Notes under the pieces: generated by a model
The model's database searches: none
What the model was told of the DNA's origin: nothing
Seen by the model: the letters and a program-made list of their open reading frames with translations, nothing else
Assembly (NCBI GenBank): GCA_037355855.1
Contig: CM074765.1
Span: 1,178,001-1,242,000, forward strand
Source of the DNA: Pseudo-nitzschia pungens
Taxonomy: Eukaryota; Bacillariophyta; Bacillariophyceae; Bacillariales; Bacillariaceae
Reading direction: 5' to 3'
Length of the DNA stretch: 64,000 bases
Shown here: piece after piece, positions 11,236 through 22,458 of the stretch
How the letters are laid out: each line of letters opens with the position of its first letter
Position numbering within the stretch: position 1 is the first letter of the stretch
Position numbers and translations under genes: made by a program

Positions 11236-13055
11236 AGCTATCGATTCTGCTTCTCTTAGTTTCGAAACGTCTTAGAGCACGGCATCAGTGGTTGAGAAAT
11301 AATTGTGATCGGTGTTGGTGCAGCACCAGTCTAGAGATGCCAATTTGCGATTCCAAGCGTTTACTATGTCACTATAAATCATGGTGACTGATTTATGATG
11401 TGAACAGCGACGTTGATTTTCTCCATGACAGCAACAACCATGGCAGAAAATTCAGCCCCTTTTCGGACCATTCTCGAAAATATCACGTCATGTCAATCGA
11501 GACTACCACCGCCGAATGAAAATTACGTTACGTTGTTTGGAATGGAAAAACAATAATGAGGAAAGTGAAGGCCCTATTCTCTGAATTTTTTTTGGCCAGA
11601 GACGTGTTATGTATCAGTATTTACCTTCACTTTTTACCGTTGAATTTGGATCCATGTTGATGTTCTTATATCTAGATACCTTCCGATCCGCAAGAAAACA
11701 TAACCCTCTTGACTAGATGAACGACTCTCACTGATTCGGACAACAAATCCGGTATTGACATTTATCTTCGTCTGTATCGGTCTTATCAAGCATTTGTGAC
11801 TTTTGTTGAAGATTCGCTTCTCTAAGCAGTCAGAGGCGATCGACCGTTTTGAAATTTAAAACTTAGCATCACGCACGGAACATGGAAAGACTTCGAAAGT
11901 GTCGAATTTTATCTGATGAAGTGAGTGAATGATTATGACAAAAACACTTTTTCCGAAAGAAGATATGAAGTATCTTTTGAAAAATAACCCTAGTGCGACC
12001 TACCTTTGTTTTCCGATTTAGGCATATCTGTCAAGTGACCTCAGACGTATCACATGGAATATGGCATAATTTTTCGTACCTGCGTTCCATCGATCATCAC
12101 TGGATACTTAATGTGACACTCCTATTCAGGGGCATTACGATGAAACATAATGCGTGACGTCCTAGAGTGTACCGGTACTCACGTCGAAAATACGCAATTT
12201 AGTTTTCTTCATTTTTACTGTATTTTTAGAAGTTCTCTCCGAGAAAAAAAAAAACGGTTTCTGAAGACATGTTTCTTTTAAGTTTCAAGGCAATCATTCA
12301 TCAAGTCGATCAGTTGATCCCATGATAAAGGCAGTAAAAGTTGATTGGTTCTTGTCAATCAAGCCAACATAATGTTAAAAAGTTTTTTTTTCAAGTGAAG
12401 AAAAGATTGTTATGCGCCAGGATTAGCTGCTCATACTCTATTGTTGTTCCATTTCAGCTGAGGCACCTCCGGAGACCCATTCTTCATTGGCGTGAGATCT
12501 TTAAAAAAATGGTGAGAGGATAACTCTAAGCATTATTACCGTGCGTAGTTGTAGATTGTAAAGAGTTAGAATCGAACAGCCATGTTCAAAGCACCGCCCA
12601 ATGAATTGAGAAACCCTTCTTCTCGATGCAAACCAGAAGAATAGTTCTGATTACAGCGAGTTGCGACATTCTTTCCATGGACGGAAGAAAGAAGAATAGA
12701 AAATAGAAAGAAATATTGTACAGTGGTCGAGTTGTACCGTACTCGAGGGTTAACAGGAGGTGGTGATGCTAATATGATGCTAGAGGAAGGAAGTTGTTGC
12801 TAGTCTTCTTTGTTGTTCAACACGTGGTACTTCTAAATCAACTGGAGTGCTGAGTGCCATCGTGGGAGAAGAGAGAAAAGTATTGAAAAAGAATCGTGGT
12901 TTTGAATTATGAAATCTTGTATTGTGGAGCTGTAAGGGAATAATAATTGTAGGGTTGCGTTTCGTCAAGTTAACACATACATCTTTTGGCACACCGTATC
13001 ACTGTACAAGCGGGGTGCATTGTAATCGATTCCGATATGAATCGGATATTCTAAA
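11236..13055. other. Intergenic DNA, nothing recognised
   Basis: About 1.8 kb of AT-rich DNA. The longest open frames (about 60-76 codons, for example 12780-12992 minus) have no recognisable motif, and their codon use looks random. No RNA gene or repeat family was seen. Confidence 0.55.
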
Positions 13056-15656
13056 TTACGTGCTCAAGATCGCGAGAGTTCCCAGAGGCAACGCCAGAGC
13101 AAGAACCAGTCCACCAAAAGAAAGTTTCAAACTCGCACCTGAATCCAGATAACCTTCGTCAACGACATCCCAGTCCGTACCGGGGATTCGTTCAGGCACG
13201 GGATCCTTCATGCCGGGCTCGCTGTCGTCTTCTATTCGGATGGTATCACCGTCCACGGGCCAATCAATTTCCTCTTCGGTAGGGGAACTCGTGGGAACGT
13301 CGGTAGGGGATGCTGTGGTTGGCATTGCAGTAGGTGCCGCAGAGTCCGTGATGGTTGGCGATGATGTGGGTGCATCGGTGGGACAGCGGGCGAAGGAAAG
13401 GTTGTCGGCGATCCGGGTTACTGCCTCAGTAGCACAGGTTTCATCCCCGTCGACACAAAAGGATGCCAGCACACCAGGATTTCCCTTGGGAAGCAACCTA
13501 ATTTCCCGGTCTTCGGTAATCACACCATCGGACCAAGACATAAATGTGTTCTCTGCGTCGGTTCCATTGATTTCTTGAATGATAGGAGTCCGGAGACGCA
13601 AATCGTGATTCACCCACGATGTGATTCTCAGGGGCGTCACAACGGGATATTCGTCCACATACACCTCGAGACCCTGAGGCTCGCTATCTATACACAGCTC
13701 AACGGTTCGAGGATATACATTCCGACTCATGGTGGAGACCAGGCCGTTGGTATCGGTGGCGTACATGATGATTTCGAGGTAACTATTGGTGGCGGCAAGA
13801 TAGTCCTCCGGTGCGGGAGCCGGGAAAAGGTTCATGTTGTTCCCGACCTTTTGATCCAAAAAGGGGTGCCAGTGGTCCGCGTGGTGCTTTCGTACCTCCC
13901 ATGAAATCTGGGAATCTTCGAGAGGGTTACCATCCGAGTCGCTAGCAACTCCGGCGAGGGTGAGAACCTCTCCCACGAAAAATTGATCGCCCTCAACAGG
14001 CGAGATAATGTCGAGCGTTGGGGGCGTTCCAACGACAATATCTACCGAGCTTGTCTGTGTGTGGTTGGCCGAATCTGTCACGCCAAGTCGGACAGTGTAT
14101 TGTCCCGACTTTGCGTAGGCATGGATGGGGTTGGCTTCCTGCGAAAAGGAATCGTCACCAAAATCCCACTTGTACAACAGACCGAGGTCCTCTGGGTCGA
14201 AACTGTTGCGTCCGTCAAAGGCGATGATCTCTCCCACATCCACAATGGTGGCATCGACCTCAATGTTTGCCACGGGAGGAATATTGTCACTTCCGGTGTA
14301 CCGGATTCTCCAAACATTGTTGCCCTCGCCCATTTTGAAAATATACAAGGCTTGTGTATCCTTGTAGGGACCAAAGAAAATGTCCACAATACGGGCATAG
14401 TTGGCGTGCTGGTCCTCTCTCTTTTCGGATGTGTAGAAAGTCTCGTTTCGGAATTTGGGAACGGGTGGAAGACAAGTCTCGCACTCCACATCGGTATCTT
14501 CCACTAGGTTGTAGATAGAATGGAAGATAAAGTCGGCATAGACGTACTTGTATTCAGCGGGCCAGATTCCTTCGGGGACAAACGCTCCTCCCGCGATGCA
14601 ACCACCCTCGCGCTCTGTAATGTGCTCGTAGTAGTACAGAGGGTTGTGGTATGATTCGCGGTTTAACACGTTGCTGGTGGGATTGTACAAGGGACAATCT
14701 TCGGTCTGGCCGAATTTGCAGGGTCCCTCGTAGGTGGGCCACCCGTAATTCTTTCCGGCAAAATCCGTTCCCGCCTCGCTAATCTCCTCCCAGACAGATC
14801 CTCCGACGTCGTTGACAAAGAAACGAGTCTTTTCCGTTTCGTGTGGATCCATGACGATTCGGAATGGATTGCGAAAACCATAGCTGAAAATTTCGGAGCA
14901 AACGGCATCGTCCGCCGCATCGGGAGGAAGAACACCTCCGGATTGTCCACAGGGAACACCGTTGTGACCACCCTGGAACGTGAACGGATTGTCATCCGGG
15001 ACAGTTCCGTCGTCATTCAACCGCAAAATAGAGCCGTGCAGGTTGGTCATATCCTGCGACGTTCCCTTTCCATCACCGCCGCCGTCTCCGGTGGTAACGT
15101 AGATTTTCCCGTCATTTCCAAACTTGATGGCGCCTCCATTGTGGAAAAATTTGTGGGTGGGCGCTCCCTCCATGAGAATTTCTTCCGTCTCGTTCATAAT
15201 GCGGAGTGTCTGCGGATCCATAGTAAATCGAGACAATCGATTCTTGGGCCCGAATACTTCGTCTTCCAGACATTCTTCCGCGTGTGCAGTGTAGTAAATG
15301 TAAAGCCAGTTGTTTTCGACAAAATTGGGGTGGGGTACAATCGATTGCATTCCCCGCTCTCCATTTGTGCACAGCTTGTGCTCGAGGTCGAGGATTTGTT
15401 CCGTCTTCGTCGATTCGTCGGGGTTCCTCATAACGTGAACAAGACCACGCTTCATGCTCAGGAGCAGCATCGGGGGTTCTGTGTCGGGATTCTGAGGGTG
15501 GGGAATGAATGCTCCCGTAAAGGCACGCTGACTGGCCACCAATTCTTCGATGAAGCCCTCTCCGTGAAGGGTCCCTCGGCTCGTCACGGTGCTGAGGGGC
15601 CACAGCAGCATTGCCGCTAGGCAAAGTTGGTTGAACAACGCAGATGTGGTTCGCAT
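13056..15656 (-). CDS. Secreted glucose/sorbosone dehydrogenase-like protein with PKD domain and GPI-like tail
   Basis: From the chosen Met (ATG at 15656-15654) the protein is 866 aa. The frame is open up to 15875, but only this start puts a signal peptide (MRTTSALFNQLCLAAMLLWP) at the N-terminus. Residues about 45-445 fit the six-bladed propeller of the GSDH family (PQQ-dependent sugar dehydrogenases): GERGMQSIVPHPNF, a GGAIKFGNDGKIYVTTGDGG segment and GFRNPFRI. Residues about 455-540 are a PKD domain (FDGRNSFDPE, YKWDFGD). A Pro/Thr/Ser stalk (PTSSPT repeats, about 740-790) leads to a hydrophobic C-terminus preceded by SGAS, which looks like a GPI-anchor signal. Expected location is the cell surface. 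Substrate and cofactor cannot be read from the sequence. Confidence 0.87.
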   Translation of the reverse strand: MRTTSALFNQLCLAAMLLWPLSTVTSRGTLHGEGFIEELVASQRAFTGAFIPHPQNPDTEPPMLLLSMKRGLVHVMRNPDESTKTEQILDLEHKLCTNGERGMQSIVPHPNFVENNWLYIYYTAHAEECLEDEVFGPKNRLSRFTMDPQTLRIMNETEEILMEGAPTHKFFHNGGAIKFGNDGKIYVTTGDGGGDGKGTSQDMTNLHGSILRLNDDGTVPDDNPFTFQGGHNGVPCGQSGGVLPPDAADDAVCSEIFSYGFRNPFRIVMDPHETEKTRFFVNDVGGSVWEEISEAGTDFAGKNYGWPTYEGPCKFGQTEDCPLYNPTSNVLNRESYHNPLYYYEHITEREGGCIAGGAFVPEGIWPAEYKYVYADFIFHSIYNLVEDTDVECETCLPPVPKFRNETFYTSEKREDQHANYARIVDIFFGPYKDTQALYIFKMGEGNNVWRIRYTGSDNIPPVANIEVDATIVDVGEIIAFDGRNSFDPEDLGLLYKWDFGDDSFSQEANPIHAYAKSGQYTVRLGVTDSANHTQTSSVDIVVGTPPTLDIISPVEGDQFFVGEVLTLAGVASDSDGNPLEDSQISWEVRKHHADHWHPFLDQKVGNNMNLFPAPAPEDYLAATNSYLEIIMYATDTNGLVSTMSRNVYPRTVELCIDSEPQGLEVYVDEYPVVTPLRITSWVNHDLRLRTPIIQEINGTDAENTFMSWSDGVITEDREIRLLPKGNPGVLASFCVDGDETCATEAVTRIADNLSFARCPTDAPTSSPTITDSAAPTAMPTTASPTDVPTSSPTEEEIDWPVDGDTIRIEDDSEPGMKDPVPERIPGTDWDVVDEGYLDSGASLKLSFGGLVLALALPLGTLAILST

Positions 15657-16384
15657 TGTCGGAATTCGTTTTCTTCTTTTGGATTCAAGACAATGAAACA
15701 ATTCTGGCGACCTTGAAGGCGAATGCTGTACGGTACTGGATTCTGGACGGATGTTGCGGAGAGAAAATGACAAGTGAGCAAGGATGAGATCCTGCTGGTT
15801 TGGATTGGACGGGAAGGGATGGGCCAAACCAATAAAGTGGAATAATCTATACACCTGATGCGAGCCTTTAAACAAGCGGGAAGGCCGAGAGAGAGAGAGG
15901 CGAGCAATTGGATTTTTGGTGGGTTCAAGGTTCCAACAATAAACACCAAAGCAGCAGCGTTAGCGTATTCATTCAATCGATACAAATTGCGTCTTAGGAA
16001 TGCGGAAGGTAAATGGTATGATTTCATGTGTAATGTATGTTGGTCACAAGCACTCACGAAAGAAAAATTTAGAAGTAAGGTTACTTCGTAATTCGTTGGT
16101 ACACGACAACGGATGTCATAGCCAATATTCAACGCCGGCATAGCCTCGGATGCAATCCGGGTAAGTATACTATGCCATTTCTGTGTGCCTCTCCTAATTA
16201 ATACTAATTTCAACCTTAAAAACTTCTATGGCAGGCGAGCTTTCCATCCCAACGTGACTTATCTGCATGCCGATCACTCGACGTTCACAAGATTCACGTA
16301 CTGAAAGTCATACTACAGTGCTGTTCGGTATTAGTACGAACGACTCGTAGAACTCATACTGTGACAAGTACAAAAAATGATTGT

Positions 16385-16471
16385 CGGAATTCCTAACATC
16401 GTAGCAGTCCCCAAGTTTCCGGAGAAATTAGTAGTATGAGACGTCGAGCTGCGGGACAGTGATCGGAATTA
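16385..16471. repeat. Diverged copy of the 95-bp hairpin family
   Basis: Aligns with the copy at 19589-19683: CGGAATTCCTA at the left, a central GTTTCCGGAGAAATTAGTAG and a right arm with GGGACAGTGATCGGAATT. The arms have decayed. It abuts the well-kept copy at 16470. Confidence 0.6.
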
Positions 16472-16564
16472 CTACAAAATTCCTATCAGCTGTCCCCCGG
16501 TTCTACATCCCCAACTACTCGTTTCTACGGAAGCCGGGGGACAGCTGATAGGAATTCCGTAGTA
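16470..16564. repeat. 95-bp hairpin family, well-preserved copy
   Basis: Begins TACTACAAAATT and ends AATTCCGTAGTA. The arms carry CCTATCAGCTGTCCCCC and its complement around a loop of about 25 nt. The length equals that of the copies at 19589, 21813 and 55176. Confidence 0.85.
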
Positions 16565-17640
16565 CTTCGTATGTTGTACGAAGTACTAGTAACATGCGGT
16601 AGTAGTACATGTAGTATTCATTGTAGACCCAACGAATGAATGGAGAAAAAATTGTTGAGTCAGTGCGGAAGAAAAATGGCGAATCAATCAGAAGGTAACT
16701 TATGTGCGGTAATGTTTTACGGTACACTCTGTACAAGTAAGATTACGAACGGAACAGAACATGACTCAACCTTGTTTTCACTAAGTTACTCGTACTATTG
16801 CTACAAGTAAGGTTAATTAAGAAGTGATACCGTAACCTTACGTACGAAGTACGAAGTAAACTTAGTAGTACCGGTATTGTCACAAAACTTGGGATCGACA
16901 ACCGCACGACTCAATCAAGGTCCTCGATGCACTATTCAGTGCCGAAGGACGGAAGGATCCCTCAATCCAGCTCACTTGCAGCTACAGAAGAAAGTGTGCC
17001 CAAGAGACTTGAAGAAGAAGAAGCCCCCTTTTTCCCCTCTCTCCCTCTCTCACTGACTTTGTTTTTATAGTAAGAGACCTGGTGCCCAGCTAGTACTAGT
17101 ACTACTAGTAGTAGTAGTAGTAGTAGTACTAGTAGTACATTTCTGTTGACGGACCAGCCATCCAACAACCATTTCTTCCAGCAGAAATCAAGAGCTTTCA
17201 ATGTTTCTCATGAGAGTGTTCACTTTATCCGCTGTAACATGTGAGCAGACAAGAACACGAAGCCCCTAATGGTGGAAGAGTTAAGATTGGGTACTACTCA
17301 GTACTATCTTACAAGTTACTGAACATGTTTTTCCAATTTTCATTGACAAAAGGCAAGGATTCTCAAACCTTGAAAGACACGATGTGCTGTGGATGAATAG
17401 GAAAGTCAGAATTGAAGGCAGTGGGGCAGAAAACACTCAAAATATAAGGACTACCAGACCTTCACTGAAGAGGAATTCTAGCAAAACGTTGCTCCATGCA
17501 ACCTCCTGTGTAAATAGTAGTAGTGTGGTCTTGTTCTCTGCATTGGCGGGATTCGAAATAGTAGAGTTCACCTGTAGTAGTAATTATCATGTCGTAATTG
17601 CTTCTGTTTCTACAGTACAGATTTTGTTCCTAGCTAGCTC

Positions 17641-19344
17641 CTAAAAATAAAGTCTCAGTTCTTCAAGAGCGGCTTCCATTTCTGCTTCCCGTATGTCGTC
17701 GAAGGGGAAGTTGGCGTCCTCCTTTGGATCGGCTTGTCGCTGGTCCAGCGTATAGTCGCGAACGTGTCCGTGTCCCGGGGCGAGTATTTTCCAATCCAGG
17801 TCCAGCAAAAGAGGGAGTATATTCGATTGGAGCCTTGCATCGTTTCCAAAGCGAGGGAAGCCCGACATGTGACCACCTTCCCGTGTTGTATAAGCATACG
17901 TGTCTCCCGAAAACAAGACTCCCGGAGCAATGCTACCGTTGCTTTTGCTTTTGGTGCCAGATTCGGTTGGTCGTTTCAGCAACGCAATGGACCCTGGAGA
18001 ATGACCCGGTGTGTGTACCAACACAACCTCTTGGTTGCCACGATCATCCTCGTTGTCGATTGGGTTTCCTGTCAGATCGAAATACTGCAAGGAATGATCG
18101 GAGGACCGTGATTGCAGAAGAATTTCAACGTTCTCGAGGCTTTCGTCCCCGATCCAGTTGTGCTCGCCCAAGTCACCGGCATGGAAGATTCGATTCAGGT
18201 CTGGATACTTTTCCTTCCAGCGATTGTGATCGGCGGTGTCATCCACGTGCGTCAGGACCAAGTACGACGGCCCCATTTGACCCGTTATGGACTCCACGGC
18301 TCGAACAGCCGACTTAGAATACCGCGGTGTATCGATCATGATCCAGGTTGGTTTTGAATTCGACGATGTTGACGTCGAAACCAAGTACGGAGCAGCTCCA
18401 AAGGATTTTGAATTGTGATGACCAACAAAAAACACATCGGGGAGATTTGGCGAAATCGGTCTCGGAAACGGAAGAGGTCGTCCATTGAACTTGGGGTTGA
18501 TGGCCATTTGGTCGGCGAGTGCCTTTGGATCGGTTGTCGCTTCCGATTCTGGTGAGGAATCCGCTGCGGATTTCGTGGTTTGTTGGTGTTGTTGGTGATG
18601 CCGATCCACTCGAATGGCGGCCACGGGGCAGGCAGCCAAGGCCGCTCTCGAGTCATCGATTTCTTGCTGGGAAGTGGGTTGTCTTGCAACGATGTGGTGG
18701 CCCTCGGTTTTGCTCTCTCTTTCAAATACAGAGGGCGCAAACATGCTGCAGGCGGCACAATTGATGCATTTGTTGTTGACATAAAGCGGACCCTCGGCAT
18801 TCTCGGGGTATCTTTGCGGAGGAGTCGCTGACAAGCACGGTGGTGAATCGGGATATCGAGAAATAGAATTGCACGGTGGGGCATTCGTAATTCCTATGGA
18901 TCGCGAATCGTCCGGTTGGATTATGACACCGTTCCGTATGGACGTCGTGGATGTCTTTTGTCGTCTGACTTGACCTCCGCGCTGAGCGATAAAACTCGAA
19001 CTGCCCGAAACAAATGCCTCAACAACGGTGATCCACATCCCAATCCCGTTTCGTCGGTACGAAATCATTACCCATAGTGCCAGGAAGAAGAATCGCGTCG
19101 TTCTTCCGATTGTCTTGACACACATTATTGCTTTTCCTGTTCCTGTCATCCGGATTGATTGCGATCTGTTCCTCAATTCGGTGTTCACTGGTCTCCCCGC
19201 CGTCACTCTGTGTGCTGTGATACTACGATCTACGAATGAACCTGTACCAGTACCCGGTACGTATTCCAGTATGCTTGCGACAGGGGAGATTGCGAAGAAT
19301 CCAAATCCCGAATTTCCCGAACAAGATTTCACGATGCAAGTCAC
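17641..19344 (-). CDS. Ferredoxin-domain / metallo-beta-lactamase fusion, probably plastid-targeted
   Basis: 567 aa from the first Met. Starts at residues 66, 74 or 93 are equally possible. The segment FFFLALWVMISY followed by VVEAFVSGS looks like a signal peptide with an A-F plastid cleavage motif, so the true start is probably residue 66 (ATG at 19149) or 74. Cys193, 196 and 199 plus Cys239-Pro form a [4Fe-4S] ferredoxin-like domain (CINCAAC ... CP). Residues about 300-540 are a metallo-beta-lactamase fold with THVDDTADH (366-373), HTPGHSPGS (444 on), SGDT (481) and APGHGH (522 on). The first metal motif is HxDDTADH rather than the canonical HxHxDH. Plant proteins with a ferredoxin-like domain joined to this fold are known; the substrate is not evident. 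Confidence 0.85.
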   Translation of the reverse strand: MTCIVKSCSGNSGFGFFAISPVASILEYVPGTGTGSFVDRSITAHRVTAGRPVNTELRNRSQSIRMTGTGKAIMCVKTIGRTTRFFFLALWVMISYRRNGIGMWITVVEAFVSGSSSFIAQRGGQVRRQKTSTTSIRNGVIIQPDDSRSIGITNAPPCNSISRYPDSPPCLSATPPQRYPENAEGPLYVNNKCINCAACSMFAPSVFERESKTEGHHIVARQPTSQQEIDDSRAALAACPVAAIRVDRHHQQHQQTTKSAADSSPESEATTDPKALADQMAINPKFNGRPLPFPRPISPNLPDVFFVGHHNSKSFGAAPYLVSTSTSSNSKPTWIMIDTPRYSKSAVRAVESITGQMGPSYLVLTHVDDTADHNRWKEKYPDLNRIFHAGDLGEHNWIGDESLENVEILLQSRSSDHSLQYFDLTGNPIDNEDDRGNQEVVLVHTPGHSPGSIALLKRPTESGTKSKSNGSIAPGVLFSGDTYAYTTREGGHMSGFPRFGNDARLQSNILPLLLDLDWKILAPGHGHVRDYTLDQRQADPKEDANFPFDDIREAEMEAALEELRLYF

Positions 19345-19588
19345 TATCAGGGAACCTTAGTTCCCCTACTGTACGATCTACGACTAACCTTACGACCTAA
19401 GATTGCACCCTCGCCAGTACAGAACGTACAAGGAAAAGTACCTGGTACGGTACCGTACCTTGAATTGTACTTACTCCATTCTACGTTCTAAGAATGCCTC
19501 CCGTTCGGATACGTAATTTACCGTACGGTAGATTACCGGTAAATGGTATGGTAAAAAAAAGTAAGAAATACGAAGTACGAGTACAGTA

Positions 19589-19683
19589 TACTACGGAATT
19601 CCTATCAGCTGTCCCCAGGTTTCCGTAGAAATTAGTAGTTGGGGATGTAGAAACGGGGGACAGCTGATAGGAATTTTGTAGTA
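19589..19683. repeat. 95-bp hairpin family copy
   Basis: TACTACGGAATTCC ... GAATTTTGTAGTA with arms CCTATCAGCTGTCCCC and its complement. The loop contains GAAATTAGTAGTTGGGGATG. Exactly 95 bp. Confidence 0.85.
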
Positions 19684-20719
19684 TTACGGTAATTACTACT
19701 GTTACTACTTTATTACTCGTAAGGCTTACTTCAGAGAAAGACTCTAGCCTCTCCTTTTTTTTAAGGAACAAATTTTAAATTAGTAGTAATACAGTACGTA
19801 GTAATTAAGCCTTACTTGTTCATAGTCCGGAAACGGATCGAATTCTATGCATAGTGAAGAATTATTGATTCTTACAGTGAGTGATTCCCGAAATACATAA
19901 CACATTATTTCGACCCACATAAAAAATGTCACTTTGGATTCCCGAAAACATAAGGAGATATATTAAATGTCTTTTCACATAAAAAGTGGTAGTGCCGTCT
20001 GTCCGACTACGACTTGACATAAACATAAATCGGAATCGCGCGCCAAAAAAATCTTTAGATGCGCGCGTTGGCAGATAATAGATAATTTTGGTTTCTTTCG
20101 ACAAGATTCCAAATTCCAAAATAGGCCTCGTCCGTTGGAACTTATCTAGGCTTGTCCGTTGGGTGCGCAATTTTTCTATGTATTACGAAGTAATTAATTT
20201 CGGGAATGATTATATGTATTATCTCGATATGACATTTCGGGAATCACTCAGTAATAGAAATGTTAATGAGTTTGAGTCGCCCCAGAAAATGAGAACTAGT
20301 GTAGCAGTAAACCTTAGTATTAGTACGATAGTAATGATCTCAAGCGCAACGCACAGTTCGAAATAATGGAGGTCGCCTTCAAAGCTGCATGATACGTACC
20401 GTAGTACCTTACTTCTGATTCGGAGGAAATCGGTTCGGTTTGTCCGTGATGGGATACAAAGAACAGTCTGTGACGTACAAAGAAATAAATAATACCATTA
20501 TTTTGAAATGTTTTCCGTGGTAACAGAATGCGTACATCATTTTGTCCTTCGTGTACGGGAAAAAAAAAAATCGAACCGCAAATAATCCTGAGCCCCACTG
20601 AATCAGATCTCTGTACTCATTTGATTCGCTTCTCAATGGAATAAAACCGAATTGTACTTCAGATTAAAAAAATTATACGAATAGCGGAATCCACTCTCAT
20701 AAATTCTAGCTGGAAGCAG

Positions 20720-20807
20720 TGCTACAAAATTCCTATCGCCTGTCCCCGGACAACAACCTACTAATTTCAGCGAAAACTGGGGGACAGCTGATATGAATTC
20801 CGAAGTA
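20720..20807. repeat. Hairpin family copy, slightly shortened loop (88 bp)
   Basis: TGCTACAAAATTCCTATCGC at the left and GGGACAGCTGATATGAATTC then CGAAGTA at the right. The arms have a few substitutions and the loop is shorter. Confidence 0.8.
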
Positions 20808-21812
20808 ATTAAACAGTAAATAGATCCTATTAGTTTTTTCCGTGCAACTAGAATCAGAATCTCGTGCAAATTCAATTCACCGACAAACGTACCAGTGCGT
20901 GAAGTAGTAGTGGAAGTGACAAGAATAATCCAGTCTCCAATTTCAATGTATCAAATTTCCTGTCCGTGGGAACCCTGTCATGTGTGCAAGCAACTTCGGG
21001 TTGACCCCTGATACCGTTCTGGTCCTCAAAGGATAGCTGCTGATAACCGTTGCAGTAGTATTCCTAGGTTGCTGTAATAGGATTGTATCCAATTGACTCT
21101 CCGTAGCGTCTTCGCATGAATACAGACATTGCTCTTTATATAGTTTGAAAAATTGCAACGTGGAGGTATGAATTGCAACGTCACCAATACGAAGTAATTA
21201 TTTCATTCACAGTTTGTCGGCCTAGGCGATGGTTGTCTCACCAGCATAGCCCTTTCGAAAGATCTCATCCATTCGAAAAGGAGCGCCCGAGCATAATTCA
21301 TAGTCATCTCGGAATCTATTTTGAGATAACAAACTCTGCTTAAAGAATTTCATCCATGTCGAATGATGTAATACGAATCACAGAGTAAGTAATGGATTCT
21401 GTAGTCTTGGGCATCTCATTCGATGTCTTGGTCGTCTCATAAATACACTCTTATCAACAAAACATATTTTGAGTTTCTGGCACAATTCCGAACTCATTTT
21501 TCGATTGAAAAGTAGAAAAGATCGAACTTCCTCATCCTCATTACCGGTATTGCTGCCCTTCGGGATCCGTGAGTCATCTCCAGCAATATGCACGTCACGC
21601 AATCTTTTTGATTGAAATTACTTATGAATTAGACTGACGGCTAGATTATTTGCAATAGTATGTTCCATCCAGAGTGTTAAGTCTGACGTTGCTCCTTTGT
21701 CAAACCTATTTTGACTTGCTCATTATTGCATCCCCTTAAGTTTAGAATTCGTACCATACGCAGTAAACTTTACGTACATAAAAAATAGCACGAAATACTG
21801 TACACGTACCGG

Positions 21813-21907
21813 TACTACAAAATTCTTATCAGCTGTCCCCCGGTTCTACGTCCCCGACTACTAATTTCTACTGTAACCCGGGGACAGCTGATAGGAATTC
21901 TGTAGTA
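21813..21907. repeat. 95-bp hairpin family copy
   Basis: TACTACAAAATTCTTATCAG at the left, GGACAGCTGATAGGAATTC then TGTAGTA at the right. The loop contains GTCCCCGACTACTAATTTC. Exactly 95 bp. Confidence 0.85.
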
Positions 21908-22458
21908 TAATTATGAAACGCTTTGTTTTTTTGAAAGATGACAACAAGAATCACTGCAAATCAGTACTTCTTACGAGCACTTTCGACCGTAGGATTACTT
22001 GCAGAGAGGACTATAAGTAGATTATCAATAAACTGTGGTGGTGATGTCATTCTTTTTTTTTTTTTCGACAATATCCGCGTCTCATAGTAAAGTAGCATTC
22101 GATTTAATTCGAGAGCTAAAGCGTCCCTTTTTGTCAAGCATATAATATTATTCTTTAAAAAAAATTCATGCAGCTCCAACAGACACGCAAGAGAGAAACA
22201 TGGATTCGTTCGCATCGAAGGAAGAACAACGTGTACTGGTAACTTAAATCGTGTTTCAGAAGGATTTTTCCCTTTGGATCATCAAAAATTATCACAACAG
22301 ATTGTTACCTTTCTACGCGCATGTCGTCGCTCACATCACAATTTGCTTACTACTCCTTCACAAAAAAAAAATAATAATAATAATAGTACCGGTATACACA
22401 AATCCTTCTCCAATTAAAGTTTGCTCTTCATTATCTTTTTATCATCACGCACGATAAA

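Larger units (their letters stand above)
15657..17640. other. Intergenic DNA with two 95-bp hairpin repeats
   Basis: Holds the hairpin copies at 16385-16471 and 16470-16564 and a (TAG)n-type simple repeat at about 17095-17140. A 198-codon open frame at 15617-16213 minus overlaps the 5' end of the sugar dehydrogenase gene and has no motif. I do not call it. Confidence 0.55.
19345..22458. other. Intergenic DNA with three 95-bp hairpin repeats
   Basis: No coding frame here has recognisable motifs. The region has hairpin copies at 19589-19683, 20720-20807 and 21813-21907 and many GTAC/ACCGGT palindromes. Low-complexity A/T runs occur near 22050 and 22365. Confidence 0.55.

Noticed and set aside
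15617..16213. 198-codon minus-strand frame upstream of the sugar dehydrogenase
   Set aside because: Overlaps the signal peptide of the real gene, lacks motifs and extends into noncoding DNA.
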